NCBI RefSeq assembly: GCF_035582795.1
Contig: NC_134390.1
Location: forward strand, 541,060 to 605,059
Length of the DNA stretch: 64,000 nucleotides
From: Mycteria americana
Lineage: Eukaryota; Chordata; Aves; Ciconiiformes; Ciconiidae
Direction of reading: 5' to 3'
Every line of letters starts with the position of its first letter. Position 1 is the stretch's first letter. Under the pieces are notes generated by a model that did not search any database, was not told the DNA's origin, and worked only from the letters and a program-made list of their open reading frames with translations. Positions 10,520-33,489 of this stretch are shown piece after piece. A program made the position numbers and the translations under genes.

Positions 10520-11394
10520 GGCCCCGGCGCTGCTGGGAGGCGGCGGGGGGGGGGCGGGGCGGGGCGGGGGCCGCATCCTGCCCCGGGGCGGGGGGGGGGG
10601 ATGGGACCCCGCAGGTGCGGACCCGGGCGGGCGGGGGAGCCGCACCCTGACCCCCACCCACCCCGCGGGAAGGACCCAGGCGGCCGGGGTGCGCCCTACC
10701 CCCCCCCCCCGCAGCCCTTGGGGGGGGCACCCAGGGGTGGGGGGTGCTTGGGGGGGGGGGGGGGGAACAGGGGCGGCCCGGGGGCGGGGTGGGGGTGGCA
10801 GGGTCACCCTTGGGTGGGGGGCGGGGTGCTGGGGGGGGGGCAGGGGCGGCGGCACCCTTGGGTGGGGGTCGGGGTGCTGGGGGGGCAGGGGCGGCGCGGG
10901 GGGGGGTCGGGGTGCCGTGCAGGGGGTCCGCAGGCGCCTGTGGGTCGGGGCCGATGGAGGGGGGGGCGGGGGGGCTGCCGAGGGAGGTTGGGGGGCTCCG
11001 CGGGTGCCGGGGGTCCAAGGGGGGGGGGGGGGGGGGGGGGGGCGGCCCCGGGGCGGCTCCGCGGGAGTGGGGCGCCCCCCCCGCGGCCGCCGCGGGCACC
11101 CGCAGCCACCGATACCCCCCCCCCAAAGGAGGGGGGGGTCCCCCATTGCCCTGGGGGGAGGGGTGTCCATCACCTCGGGGTGTCCCCCGCTGTCCCCAGG
11201 TGCCCCCCATTACCCCAGGGGTGCCCCCCCTTATCCCCGACGGGGGGGGGTCCCCAACTGTCGCCCGGGGGGGGGGGGGGTGTCCCCCTCATCCCAAGCT
11301 GACCCCCACCATCCCGGGGGGATCCCCCCCATTGCCCCAAGGGTGTGTGTGGCCCCCCCGGGGTGCCCCCCCCACCACCACCACACCGGGACCC
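10520..11394. other. ITGB7 upstream / RARG downstream spacer
   Basis: About 870 bases of G/C-run-rich, CpG-rich sequence between the ITGB7 start codon and the RARG poly(A) signal. The ITGB7 promoter must lie here, since both genes are on the minus strand. No TATA box or conserved exon is seen. Poly-G runs of up to about 22 occur near 11021-11042. Confidence 0.6.
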
Positions 11395-12683
11395 TCCCAA
11401 ATTTCCATCACTTTATTTTGCAAAAATAGAAAAGTCCCGTGTCCCCCCCCACGGGGGAGGGGGGGCGGGTGGACTGTAAACATGGCGGGGGGGCCCCCCC
11501 GGCGGGGGGGGGGGGAGCTCGGATACCGGGGGGGGGAGAAGGCGGGGGGGGGGGGCCAGCGGGGGGCAGCGGTGGGGGGAACCCCCCCCCCCCGGGGCCG
11601 GGGGGACCCCGGTGTAAACGCAAAGGAATAAATAACACGTGAAAAGTGCTGCCCCGGGGGGGGCACCCCCCGTGTAGTGTAACAGACCCCCCCCGTGGGT
11701 TGTGCACCCCCAAAATGGGGGGGGGGGGGGGCAGATTGGGGGGGCGGGGAGCCCCCCCATCCAGCCAGGCTGGGGGTAACAGACATTTGGGGGGGGGCAG
11801 TTTGGTCCTGGGGGCAATTGGGGTGTGACCCGCCCCCCCCCCCCCCAGTAAAGCTGCCCGGGGGGGGGGGGAGGCACCAGGAAGGGCCCCCCCCTATGGC
11901 ATTGGAGTCACCGTGACTATGGCTTGGGACCCCCCCAGCAATACTGGGGGGGTTTGGGGGAGTCACCTCGTGCCCCCCATCTTTGGTCTCTGTAGTGTTC
12001 TGTGCTGGGGGGGGGGCCGCAAGGGGGGGATTTTGGGGTCCCCCCACCCCAACAGCGTCAAAAAGCAAAACCCACAAGCAGCCCCCCCCCCCACCCCACC
12101 CTCAATATAAAATAAACCAGCAAATAAAATGCACCAACCCCCCCCCGGCATGGGGGGGGTCCTGCCTGCGCCCAGCAGTGCCTGGGGGGGGGAATGGGGG
12201 TGCCCCCCCCCCAGTCCACCCTGTTTCCAATAAATAAAGTCCCGGGCGCCTGGGCCCCCCCCCGGCACGGCGAGGGGCTGGGGCCGAGGGGCATCAGGCA
12301 TTAATTTGGGGGGGGCGGGGGGGGGGCAATTTCTGTCCATTGTTGCCCCCCTCAAATCCCCCCCCCCCCAATACAAGGGTGGGAGGCGGCAGCGGGGCTG
12401 GGGGGGGGGGTGGGGGGCGCTTTGGCATGAAGCTGAGGTGGGGGTGGGGGGGCCCCCCCGGGCCCCCCAGCTTAAGGCAATAGCTGTGCCGCGGGGTCCC
12501 CCCCGGGCCGGCTCCGTCAGTCTCTGGAGCCCCCCCCCCCCCCCTCCAAACTTGGGGGGGGAGAGGGCACCGTGGGGGCCCCCCCCTCCCCGGAGCAAGG
12601 AGGGGGGGCCCTGGAAGGCAGTCGTGAGTGTCCAACCCCAGCGGGGGGGTTACGGGGCCCCCCCTGCGTGGGCGGGGGGGGGG
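11395..12683 (-). other. RARG: RARG 3' untranslated region
   Basis: Non-coding, very G/C-run-rich sequence between the RARG stop codon and the AATAAA signal. It contains several AATAAA words on the opposite strand (12110-12125, 12229-12236) that are not in RARG orientation. No repeats or other genes are recognised. Confidence 0.6.
11412..11417 (-). terminator. RARG: RARG poly(A) signal
   Basis: TTTATT on the plus strand is AATAAA on the RARG strand, about 1.27 kb after the stop codon and followed by a short T/G-poor stretch. This gives a plausible 3' end near 11395. Confidence 0.6.
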
Positions 12684-20394
<7,711 letters not shown>

Positions 20395-20600
20395 GGCGGC
20401 GGGCACCGACCGACCGGCCCCGGCCCGGCCCCGGCCCCGGCCCCGGCCCCGATCCCGGCCCCGGCCCCGGCGGGTGCGGCGCGGCCCGGCCCGGCCCCGC
20501 GGCCCAGCGACCGGCGCGGGGCGGGGCTGGGGAGGGGCGGGGCCGCCGGGGGCGGGGCCCGGGGAGGGGCGGGGCCTGGCGGCACATGCCGGTGGCGGCG
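20395..20600 (-). promoter_or_regulatory. RARG: RARG gamma-2 5' UTR and GC-box promoter
   Basis: Upstream of the start codon the RARG strand has two GGGGCC units, a GGGATC variant and four more GGGGCC units (about 20414-20472). Further upstream is a cluster of Sp1-type GGGGCGGGGC boxes at 20515-20578. There is no TATA box at this position. This is typical of a CpG-island promoter. Confidence 0.65.
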
Positions 20601-20629
20601 GGGGGGAGGCGGGGGGACGCGGAGACACG

Positions 20630-22500
<1,871 letters not shown>

Positions 22501-22509
22501 CGCTGCTGG

Positions 22510-23075
22510 CGGCCTCGCACGGCCCTCGCACACCCTCGCACGGCCCTTGCACAGCCCTTGCACACCCTCGCACACCCTCGCACGGCCCTCGCACGGCCCT
22601 CGCATGGCCCTCGCGCACCCTGCACACCCTCGCGCACCCTTGCACGGCCCTTGCACACCCTCACACAGCCCTTGCACAGCCCTTGCACACCCTCGCACGG
22701 CCCTCGCACACCCTCGCACGGCCCTTGCACACCCTCGCATGGCCCTCACACACCCTCGCGCGGCCCTCGCACCACACACCCTCGCACGGCCCTCGCACAG
22801 CCCTTGCACACCCTTGCATGGCCCTCGCACACCCGTGCATGGCCCTTGCACACCCTCGCACCGCCCTCACACACCCTTGCACGGCCCTCGCACACCCTCG
22901 CACAGCCCTTGCACGGCCCTCGCACACCCTCGCACGGCCTTCGCACAGCCTTCGCACACCCTCGCACGGCCCTTGCCCACCCTCACACAGCCTGCGCACA
23001 CCCTCGCACGGCCCTTGCACGGCCTTCGCACACCTTCGCACAGCCCTCGCACACCCTCGCACGGAGCCACGCCGG
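22510..23075. repeat. CACCCTCGCACGGCCCTCGC minisatellite
   Basis: About 20-bp units of CACCCTCGCACGGCCCTCGC and CTTGCACAGCCCTTGCACAC, containing the TTGCA core seen in other arrays. It is followed at 23090-23280 by the related GGTGCAAGGCTTGCACGGGG words in opposite sense. Confidence 0.9.
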
Positions 23076-23639
23076 AGGGGCCGGGCAGCAGGGAGCCGTG
23101 CGAGGGGGCACGGGGGCGTGCAAGGGGGCGTGGAGGGGTCTGTGCAAGGGTTGCACGGGGGGTTAGTGCAAGGGTAGCACGGGGTGTTGGTGCAAGGCTT
23201 GCACAAGGTGTTGGTGCAAGGCTTGCACGGGGCGGGGGTTTCTGTGCAAGTGTTGCACGGGGGGGCGGAGCCAGGCTTGCACGGCCGTCGTGAGCAGCGT
23301 GTTCCCGCCCAGGGCCAGCGTCCCCGTGCACGTGCTAACACTCGTGCGAGGAGTTTGCACACCAGGCGCGTGCAATGCCCTGAGGGCTCCAGGCTGGGCA
23401 GGGGGTGCCACGGGGCCCCTCGCACACGCGTGTGCAAGGCCTGCCGGTGTGCCCCCCCCTCCCCGTGGGTCACGCCAACCCGCACCCCGCAGCACGCCGG
23501 GACGGCGGGCATCGCGCCACGGCCCCCCGGCGCTCCCGCGGCATCCTGGGACACGGGGCGTCACGCCAACACGCGTGTGTCCCCGTGTGCGAGGGGCTCG
23601 AGGGTGCCGGGGGCACCGGCAGCGCGCGTGGGGCCTCGT

Positions 23640-23995
23640 GCAGGCAGGGACGGGCAGGGGCAGGCAGGGACAGGGCAGGGATGGACACGGCAGGGACAGG
23701 GACGGGCAGGGACAGGGCCATGGGACGGGCAGGGACAGGGCAGGGACAGGCAGGGACAGGCAGGGACTGACAGGGCGCAGGCAGGGATGGCCGTGGCGCA
23801 GGCAGGGACAGGCAGGGGGACACGGCAAGGGGACAGGGACAGGCAGGGCTCGCCGTGGCGGACGGGGGCCAGCGCGTGGCACAGCCAGGACAGGCAGGGA
23901 CAGGTACAGGCAGGGACAGGGCCATGGCACAGGCAGGGACAGGGCAGGGACAGGCAGGGACAGGGCAGGGACAGGCAGGGACCTCCCTGCCCGCT
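23640..23995. repeat. GGGACAGGCAGGGACAGG repeat
   Basis: Short repeated CAGGGACAGGCAGGGACAGG words. No gene is seen on either strand. Confidence 0.88.
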
Positions 23996-24089
23996 CCCCC
24001 CCCCCGGGCCCTTCCCGGGCCCTCCCGTGGGGCCGGGGGCACCCGGAGCTCCCCCAGGACAGGGATGGGGGGGGCTGCAGGGTGGGGAG

Positions 24090-24480
24090 CGCGTGTGAGC
24101 ATGCACGAGTGTGCACGAGCGGGTGTGAGCGCGCACGAGTGTCTACGGGCGTGGAAGAGCGCGCATGAGCGTGCACGAGTGGGTTTGAGCGTGGACAAAT
24201 GTGTGTGAGCGTGCACGAGTGTGTGTGGGCAGGTACGAGCGTGCGCGAGCGGGTGTGAGCATGCACGAATGTTTGTGAGCGTGCACGGGCACGCACGAGC
24301 GTGCTTCAGTGTGCACAACCGTGGGTGAGCACGCACAAGTGTGCATGGGGGTGCACGAGCGTGCACAAGTGCGTACGAGCGTGCGCAAGCGCGTGCGCGC
24401 GGGCGCGTATAGGAATGACCAAGCGTGCAAGGCCACGCACGAGCGCGTGAGACCAAGCGCGCCCGTGTGAGCGTGCACGC
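24090..24480. repeat. GAGCGTGCACGAGTG repeat
   Basis: Degenerate units of GAGCGTGCACGAGTGTG with a GTGCAC core. Confidence 0.85.
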
Positions 24481-24869
24481 CCGCCCGCCCGCCCGATCGC
24501 ACGCGCGTGTGCCCACCCCTGCCGTGCCCCGCGGCGTGTGGCCGCGCCGCTCGGCCGCCGGCGTGTCCCCGTGTGCGCAGGCGTGCCGGGGCGTGCGAGG
24601 CCTGTGCCGGCAGCACCCGCCCGGCTGCATTCCTGCCCCCCCAAGCTGCACCCACGCCCCCGCCGCCGGCTGGGGTGCGGCACCCCCACCCACGCCAGCA
24701 CCGGCCCCGTGGGGCCCCGTGGGGCGCGGGACGGTGGGTGCCGGCGTGGGGCCCCGTGGGGAGCGGGGTCCCCCGGTGAGGCTCAATCTGAGCCGGGCGC
24801 TCGGCCGGAAACTTCCGTCGGGGGGGTCCCCACCTGGGGACGCACCTCGTTTGCACGGCACGGTGCTGC

Positions 24870-25725
24870 ACGGCGCCGCACGGCACTGCAGGACCTTGCA
24901 CGGCACCGCATGGCTTTGCACGGCATCGCACGGCTTTGCATGGCATCGCACGGCATCACACAGCGTTGCACGGCTTTGCACGGCGTCGCACAGCTTTGCA
25001 CGACTTTGCACGGCATCGCACGGCTTTGCACGGCATTGCACGGCTTTGCATGGCTTTGCACAGCATTGCACGGCTTTGCACGGCATCGCACAGCGTTGCA
25101 CGGCTTTGCGTGGCTTTGCACGGCGTCGCACAGCGTTGCACAGCTTTGCATGGCATTGCACGGCATCGCACGGCTTTGCACGGCTTTGCAGGGCTTTGCA
25201 CGGCATCGCACGGCATCGCACGGCATCGCACGGCTTTGCATGACCTTGCACGGCATCACACGGCTTTGTGTGGCTTTGCACGGCATTGCACAGCTTTGCA
25301 CGACTTTGCACGGCATAGCATGGCTTTGCACAACTTTGCAGGGCATCGCACGGCTTTGCACGGCCTTGCACGGCATCGCACAGCGTTGCACGGCTTTGCG
25401 TGGCTTTGCATGACCTTGCACAGCATCGCACGGCTTTGCACGACTTTGCACGGCATCACGCAGCTTTGCACAGCTTTGCATGGCATTGCACGGCCTTGCA
25501 CGGCTTTGCATGGTGTCGCACGGCTTTTCACGGCTTTTCACGGCCTTGCACGGCTTTGCACGGCTTTGCACGGTGTTGCACAGCTCCGCATGGCCTTGCA
25601 TGGTGTCGCACGGCTTTGCACTGCCTTGCACGGCTTCGCACAGCTTCGCACGGCCTTGCATGGTGTTACACAGCTTTGCACGGCGTTACACGGCTTTGCA
25701 CGGCCTTGCACGGCCTTGCACCCGT
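24870..25725. repeat. 10-bp array (CGGCTTTGCA) in unbroken register
   Basis: About 85 consecutive 10-base units of the type CGGCTTTGCA / CGGCATCGCA / CAGCGTTGCA / CGGCCTTGCA. The unit boundary stays on the same multiple of ten from about 24870 to 25720, so there are substitutions but no insertions or deletions. Confidence 0.95.
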
Positions 25726-25739
25726 TTCGCACGGCAGTT

Positions 25740-26990
25740 TATCCCGTCGCACGGCGTTCGGTGCCCTTGCACGCCCGCGCACACCCACACCCCCCCCGCA
25801 CGCACCGCCCAGCGGCCCCCCCCCCCCCCAGCGGGGGAAACTGAGGCACGGGGGGGGGAGGGGGGGCACACGGACACACGGACACACGACCCGGGGGGAC
25901 CCGGGGGGGCCCGGGGGGACCCACACGACCCGGGGGGGCCCGGGGGGACACACCCCCGGGGGGGCGGGCGCTGCCGCCGCGGGGCCCCCGGGCCGAACAA
26001 AGCCGCCATTGAGCGGCGGGGGGAGGATTTTCCACCCAAACCTTTTTCCATGACCCCATCGGCTGCGGGGCCTCCCCCTCCCCCCGCCTCCTTCCTCCCC
26101 CCTCCCCTCCCCATCCCCTCCCCTCCCCCCTCCCCCCCGGCCGGCGGCTCCCGGGCCCTGGGGAAACTGAGGCACGGAGGCGGCGGGGGGGGGGGGGGGG
26201 GCAGGCGTGTGCTGGGGCGAGGGGACACGCGTGTGGGTGGGTGCGTGCAGGGCGTGTCCCCGCGTGGGCCACCCCCCCCCCTCCCCCCAGACACGGGCAC
26301 ACGCTTGCACACGTGGCCTTGCACGCGCTGGTGCCGGCGGACACGCGCGGCCGCAGGCGCGCGCGCGCACTCAGCCCCCCACTCGCGCTCCCGCACACGC
26401 GCGCGTGCATGGTCGCTCGCGCGCCGCCCTGACGCGCTGACACGCGCGGGCACACGCGTGCCCAGGCTGGCACCCGCCTTTGCACGCACGCGCCTGCGCT
26501 GAGACGCAGCCGCGCCCTCCCACGTGCCCGCACCCACTCGCACCCACTCACCCCCCCCCCCCCACGCTCCCGCACCCACGCGCTCGGTGCTCACACACGC
26601 TCCCGCACACGCGTGTGTGTGCTCACCCCCCTCCCCCCCCCCCCGCTCACACTCACCCGGCAGCCCCCTCCCCCACCCCGTGGGCCCCCCCACCCCCACT
26701 CACCCGGCGTGGCCGTGGGGGCGTGGGCGTGGGCGCTGCCCGGGCACCGCCCGCTCCGTCATGGGACGCCGCCCTGAACCCCGCCGCAGTTTTTTCCCAA
26801 ACCGCAGGACGACGCCAGCGAGGACACGGACACGGCACGGACACGGCACGGACACGGAACGGACACGGAACGGACACAGCTCTGCCGCCTCCGCGAGGGG
26901 ACGGGGACACGCGTGACAAGGCCACGCGTGGTGAGGGACGGGCACACGGCGTGGGTGCGGGATGGTGCCCGTGCGTGGGCGTGGTGTGTC
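25740..26990. other. Spacer with a non-repetitive island
   Basis: CpG-rich spacer. A non-repetitive stretch at 25985-26085 contains AACAAAGCCGCCATTGAGC (a YY1-like GCCGCCAT core) and GGATTTTCCACCC. Two copies of GGGGAAACTGAGGCACGG flank it (25834, 26160). CACGC-rich words occur at 26280-26640 and a short CGGACACGGCA repeat at 26825-26875. No gene is seen. Confidence 0.5.
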
Positions 26991-26999
26991 CTGGGTGAC

Positions 27000-27740
27000 A
27001 CGCTTGCACACGCATGGCGTGTTCTGGGTGACACACTTACACACCCATGGCATGTCCCGGGTGGCACACGCCTGCATGGCATGTCCTAGGTGACACGCTT
27101 ACAGCTGCGTGGCATGTCCTGGGTGACACGCTTGCACACACACGTCATTTCCTATGTGACACACTTGCAGGTGCATGGCATGTCCCAGGTGACACGCTTG
27201 CACACACATGGCATGTCCAGGGTGACACGCTTGCACACACATGGCATGTTCTGGGTGACACGCTCGCACACGCATGGCTGTCCTGGGTGACACATGCCTA
27301 CATGGCGTGTCCAAGGTGACACGCTTACAGCTGCATGGCATGTCGTGGGTGACACGCTTGCACACACACATGGCAAGTCCCAGGTGACACACGCCTACAT
27401 GGCATGTCTTGGGTGACACGCTTGCACACACACATGGCATGTCCCAGGTGACACACACCTACATGGCATGTCTCAGGTGACACGCTTGCACACATGGCAT
27501 GTCCCAGGTGACACACGCCTGCATGGCATGTCCTGGGTGACACACTTGCAGGTGCATGGCATGTCCAGGGTGACACGCTTGCACACACACCTGGCATGTC
27601 CCGGGTGACACGCTTGCACACACACATGGCATGTCCCAGGTGACACACACCTACATGGCATGTCCCAGGTGACACGCTTGCACACACACCTGGCATGTCC
27701 CGGGTGACACGCTTGCACGCGCACACGCCAGGCCCTGGCT
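27000..27740. repeat. GTGACACGCTTGCACACACA minisatellite
   Basis: Units of about 30 bp reading GGTGACACGCTTGCACACAC then ATGGCATGTCC. It again carries the TTGCA core. Confidence 0.93.
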
Positions 27741-27867
27741 GACACGTTTGCACGCTGAGGGTGGCACACACGTCACCCGTGCACACGCGCACAGCCGGCT
27801 GGGACGCTCGGGGTGGTGACACGCTGGCACGTGTGCTACGCCCGGTGTGACACGCCGGCACACGTAG

Positions 27868-29601
<1,734 letters not shown>

Positions 29602-29699
29602 TAAATCCCCCGGGCGGGGAGGGGGGGGGGCGGGGGCGGCAGCGCCATGGGGCTGGGCTGGCCGGGACCCCGGCCCCGCCGCCGCGGGGGGCCCCCCAT

Positions 29700-30080
29700 G
29701 GCCTGCCCTGCCTGCTGCTGCCCCCCCGCCTGCCCCCCTGCCTGCCCCCCTGCCTGCCGCCCCCCCTGCTGTCCCCTTGCCTGCCACCCCCAGTGTCACC
29801 CCCCCTGCTGCCCCCCTGCCTGCTGTCCCCCCTGCTGTCCCCTTGCCTGTCACCCCCAGTGTCACCCCCCACCCTGCTGCCCCCCACCCTGTCACCCCCC
29901 CTCTTCCCCCCCACCCTGCTGCCCCCAGTGTCACCCTCTGCCCTGCTGCCCCCCACCCTGTCACCCTCAATGTCACCCCCCCTGCTGCCCCCCCCCCTGC
30001 TGTCCCCCACCCTGCTGCCCCCAGTGTCATCCCCCACCCTGCTGCCCCCCCTCCCGGTGCTGCCCCCCTGCCTGCCCCCC
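29700..30080. repeat. CTGCTGCCCCCC repeat
   Basis: Repeated CTGCTGCCCCCCTGCCTGCC and CCCCCAGTGTCACCCCCC words. No gene context. Confidence 0.88.
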
Positions 30081-30679
30081 CCGGCTGAGCAGCAAGTGAG
30101 GGGGTGCCCGCGGCCCCCCCCGCACCCCCCACCCGGGGACCCCCCTGGGCAGGCGCCCAGCGGCTGCGGTGAGTATGGGGGTGCCCCTCCCCGCAACATG
30201 GGGAAACTGAGGCACGGGCAGGGCTGGGCCCCCCCAGCCCCGGGCTCCCAGCCCTGGGTTGTGCAAGGGCATTTGCACGGGGGGGGGGGCATTTGCAGGG
30301 GGGCTGGGGTATCGGGAGGGGGGGGCATCGGCACAGGAATTGGGGTGTCTGCGCAACGGGGGGGGGGGGTATTTGTAGGGGACCGCCGGTGCCGCACCAC
30401 AGCGGGGGCTGCCGTGGCGGGGGGGGGGCTGCTGCGGCACGGGGGGGCTGCACGAGCAGCGGGGCTGTCGCACGGGGACAGCAGTCGTGCACAGAGCAGG
30501 ATCGGGCACCACGGGAGTTTGCCTGCACGTGCTGGCGTGCGGGGGGGGGGGGGGCTGCCCCCCGTGACCCCCCCACTAATCCACTAATCCCCTGCAAGCG
30601 CAGCGGCTCAGCACCGCCACGGGCCCACGCCAGGCCCGTGCGGGAGGGCTCCTTGCCGGGCACCGGGGCGTTTGCCGTG

Positions 30680-31180
30680 CGGGGCCGTGCAACGCAGCCG
30701 TGCCAGGGCCGTGCTGAGCCGTGCAACGCAGCCGTGCCAGGGCGTGCAACGTAGCCGTGCAACGCAGCCGTGCAATGCAGCCGTGCCAGGGCCGTGCTGA
30801 GCCGTGCAATGCAGCCGTGCCAGGGTGTGCAACGCAGCCGTGCAACGCAGCCGTGCCAGGGCCGTGCCGAGCCGTGCAACGCATCTGTGCCAGGGCGTGC
30901 TGAGCCGTGCAACACAGCTGTGCCAGGGCATGCAATGCAGCCGTGCCAGGGCCGTGCTGAGCCGTGCAACGCAGCCGTGCCAGGGTGTGCAACGCAGCCG
31001 TGCAACGCAGCCGTGCCAGGGCCGTGCCGAGCCGTGCAATGCATCTGTGCCAGGGCGTGCTGAGCCGTGCAACACAGCTGTGCCAGGGCATGCAACGCAG
31101 CCGTGCCAGGGCCGTGCTGAGCCGTGCAACGCAGCCGTGCCAGGGCGTGCAACGCAGCCGTGCGTGGCTGTGCCGAGCCG
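30680..31180. repeat. GTGCAACGCAGCCGTGCCAGG array with 160-bp period
   Basis: Base unit of about 20 bp (GTGCAACGCAGCCGTGCCAG). A longer pattern that includes the variant GCATCTGTGCCAGGGCGTGC repeats at 160 bp (for example 30804-30963 and 30964-31123). Confidence 0.9.
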
Positions 31181-31419
31181 CGCCGAGCCGTGCACTGCAG
31201 CCAGACGCTGCACTGGGCCGGGCCGGGCCGGGCCGTGCTGCACAGCACCGCGCATCCCTGCCGGCCATTGCCACGGCCGTCACCGCCCTGCCCGGCCCTG
31301 CCCGGCCCTGCGGCCGGGCCCTACGGTGGGCCGAGCCGAGCCGAGCCGAGCCGAGTCCGAGTCCGATCGGGCGCTACCGAGCGGCGCCGAGCTGAAACGA
31401 ACGCTGCCGGGCGGTGCCA

Positions 31420-31610
31420 ATCGCCGCCGAGCGCTTCCGAAGGTCGCCGAGCGGCTCCGAAGGTTGCCGAGGGGTTCCGAAGGTTGCCGAGCGGCTCCGA
31501 AGGTCGCCGAGCGGCTCCGAAGATCGCCGAGTGGCTCCGAGGGTTGCCGAGCGGCTCCGTAGGTTGCCGAGGGGCTCCGAAGATCGCCGAGCGGCTCCGA
31601 AGGCTGGGTG
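31420..31610. repeat. CCGAGCGGCTCCGAAGGTCG repeat
   Basis: About eight units of about 24 bp, each CGCCGAGCGGCTCCGAAGGT or a near variant, immediately before a CR1 fragment. Confidence 0.9.
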
Positions 31611-31674
31611 AAGAATGGCCGGCCCGGAGCATGGCGGTGGAAGGGAGCTGGAGGCAGCGGCGGCCGCTCGCCAG

Positions 31675-32625
31675 CCGCGTTCCCCAGGGCTCGGGGCTGG
31701 GCCGGTTCTCTTTAATATCTTAACGGTCTGGGCGAGGGGATCGAGTGACCCTCGGTCAGTTTGGAGACGACGCCACGTTGTGCGGGATGTCGATCTCTTG
31801 AGGGGAGGGAGGCTCTGCAGAGGGCCCTGGGCAGGCTGGATCCATGGGCTGGGGCCAACTGTGTGGGGTTCAACAAGGCCAAGTGCTGGGTCCTGCACTG
31901 GGGTCACAGCAACCCCACGCAACGCTGCAGGCCTGGGGAAGGGCGGCTGGAAAGTGCCCGGGGGAAAAGGACCTGGGGGTGTTGGTCGACAGCCGCCTGA
32001 ATATGAGCCACCAGTGTGCCCAGGTGGCCAAGAAGGCCAACGGCATCCTGGCTTGTATCAGCAATGGCGTGGCCAGCAGGAGCAGGGCAGCGATCGTCCC
32101 CTGCGCTCGGCACTGGCGAGGCCGCACCTCGAACGCTGTGTTCAGTGTTGGGCCCCTCGCTCCCAGAGAGACATGGAGGGGCTGGAGCGTGTCCAGAGAA
32201 GGGCAGCGGAGCTGGGGAAGGGTCTGGAGCACAAGGCTGATGGGGAGTGGCTGGGGGAACTGGGGTTGTTCAGCCTGGAGAGAAGGAGGCTGAGGGGAGA
32301 CCTCATCGCTCTCTACAACTGCCTGAAAGGAGGGGGTAGAGAGGTGGGGTCGGGCTCTTCTCCCAGGTAACAAGTGATGGGATGAGAGGAAATGGCCTCC
32401 AGTTGCGTTAGGAGAGGTTTAGATGAAATTTCCCGACGGAGGGGGTTGTCCAGCGCTGGGACGCGCTGCCCGGGTGCCGTCGCCGTCCCTGGGGGTGTTT
32501 GGGAGCCGTGTGGAGGTGGCGCCTGGGGACGGGGCGCAGCGGTGGGCCCGGCAGTGCGGGGCCGAGGGGGGGACCCCATGGTCTTAAGGGTCTTCTCCAA
32601 CCTAAACGACTCTGGGATCAAACAG
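31675..32625 (+). mobile_element. CR1 LINE, 5'-truncated (RT C-terminus and 3' UTR)
   Basis: CR1 is the main avian non-LTR retrotransposon. The fragment starts in the reverse-transcriptase domain with [15 protein letters not shown] and continues in shifting frames through [32 protein letters not shown] and [18 protein letters not shown]. It ends with the CR1-type 3' tail GGTCTTCTCCAACCTAAACG near 32600. Several frameshifts are present, so it is dead. It lacks endonuclease and ORF1. Confidence 0.85.
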
Positions 32626-32965
32626 ACGCCCCACAGACAGCCCGTGCAGGGCCCTATGGGCACCGCTGCCCCACAGACGCCCCACAGACAGCCCGTGCAG
32701 GGCCCTATGGGCACCGCTGCCCCACAGACGCCCCACAGACAGCCCGTGCAGGGCCCTATGGGCGCCGCTGCCCCACAGACGCCCCACAGACAGCCCGTGC
32801 AGGGCCCTATGGGCGCCGCTGCCCCACAGACGCCCCACAGACAGCCCGTGCAGGGCCCTATGGGCGCCGCTGCCCCACAGACGCCCCACAGACAGCCCGT
32901 GCAGGGCCCTATGGGCGCCGCTGCCCCACAGACGCCCCACAGACAGCCCGTGCAGGGCCCTATAG
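32620..32965. repeat. 51-bp minisatellite abutting the CR1 3' end
   Basis: Six to seven near-identical 51-bp units (CCCCACAGACAGCCCGTGCA then GGGCCCTATGGGC), starting right at the 3' end of the CR1. Being a multiple of three and free of stops, it translates to a repeating PQTPHRQPVQGPMGAAA, but nothing suggests it is expressed. Confidence 0.95.
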
Positions 32966-32979
32966 GTACCACTGCGGTA

Positions 32980-33480
32980 TAGGCAGAAGCGGAAGCGGGG
33001 GCATGGAGGCGCTGTCGGGGCGGGCTATGGGGCGTAGAGGCACCGTATGGGGTCGGGGGGGGGCCTATGGGGACGGTGTGGGGTCGGGGAGGGCTATGGG
33101 GAGTGTGTGAGGCCTATGGGGAGTGTGTGGGGATGGGGGGGGCCGCGGCTGTGGGGTTCCCGAGAGGAGCCCTGTGGGGCCGGGGCGGTGGGGCCGTATG
33201 GGGCAGGGGGTTGTGGGGGCTGTGCCGTGGGGATGTATGGGGCAGGGCCGGGGGGATTCCCCGGGGGGGATGGATAGGGGCCGGTGGGGGGGCCCCGAGG
33301 CAGGTGGGGGGAGCTGCTCGGTGGGGAGGGGGCTGCCTGGGGCAGGAGGGGGCCCGGGGGGGGGCCGACGAAGCCAGAGGCACCTTTTGGGGTGAGCTGG
33401 GGGGGGGCTGATTGGGGGGCACCTTCCCCCAGGAGCCCCCACCCACCCACAGACCCACTGACCCCCATTTCCCCCCCTCC
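32980..33480. other. MFSD5 upstream region
   Basis: GC-rich sequence with recurring CTATGGGG words, ending in a C-run and AG just before MFSD5 homology starts at about 33493. A block at 33297-33375 resembles 45735-45830 (shared word GAGGGGGCTGCCTGGGGCAG). Confidence 0.5.
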
Positions 33481-33489
33481 CCCCCCCCC

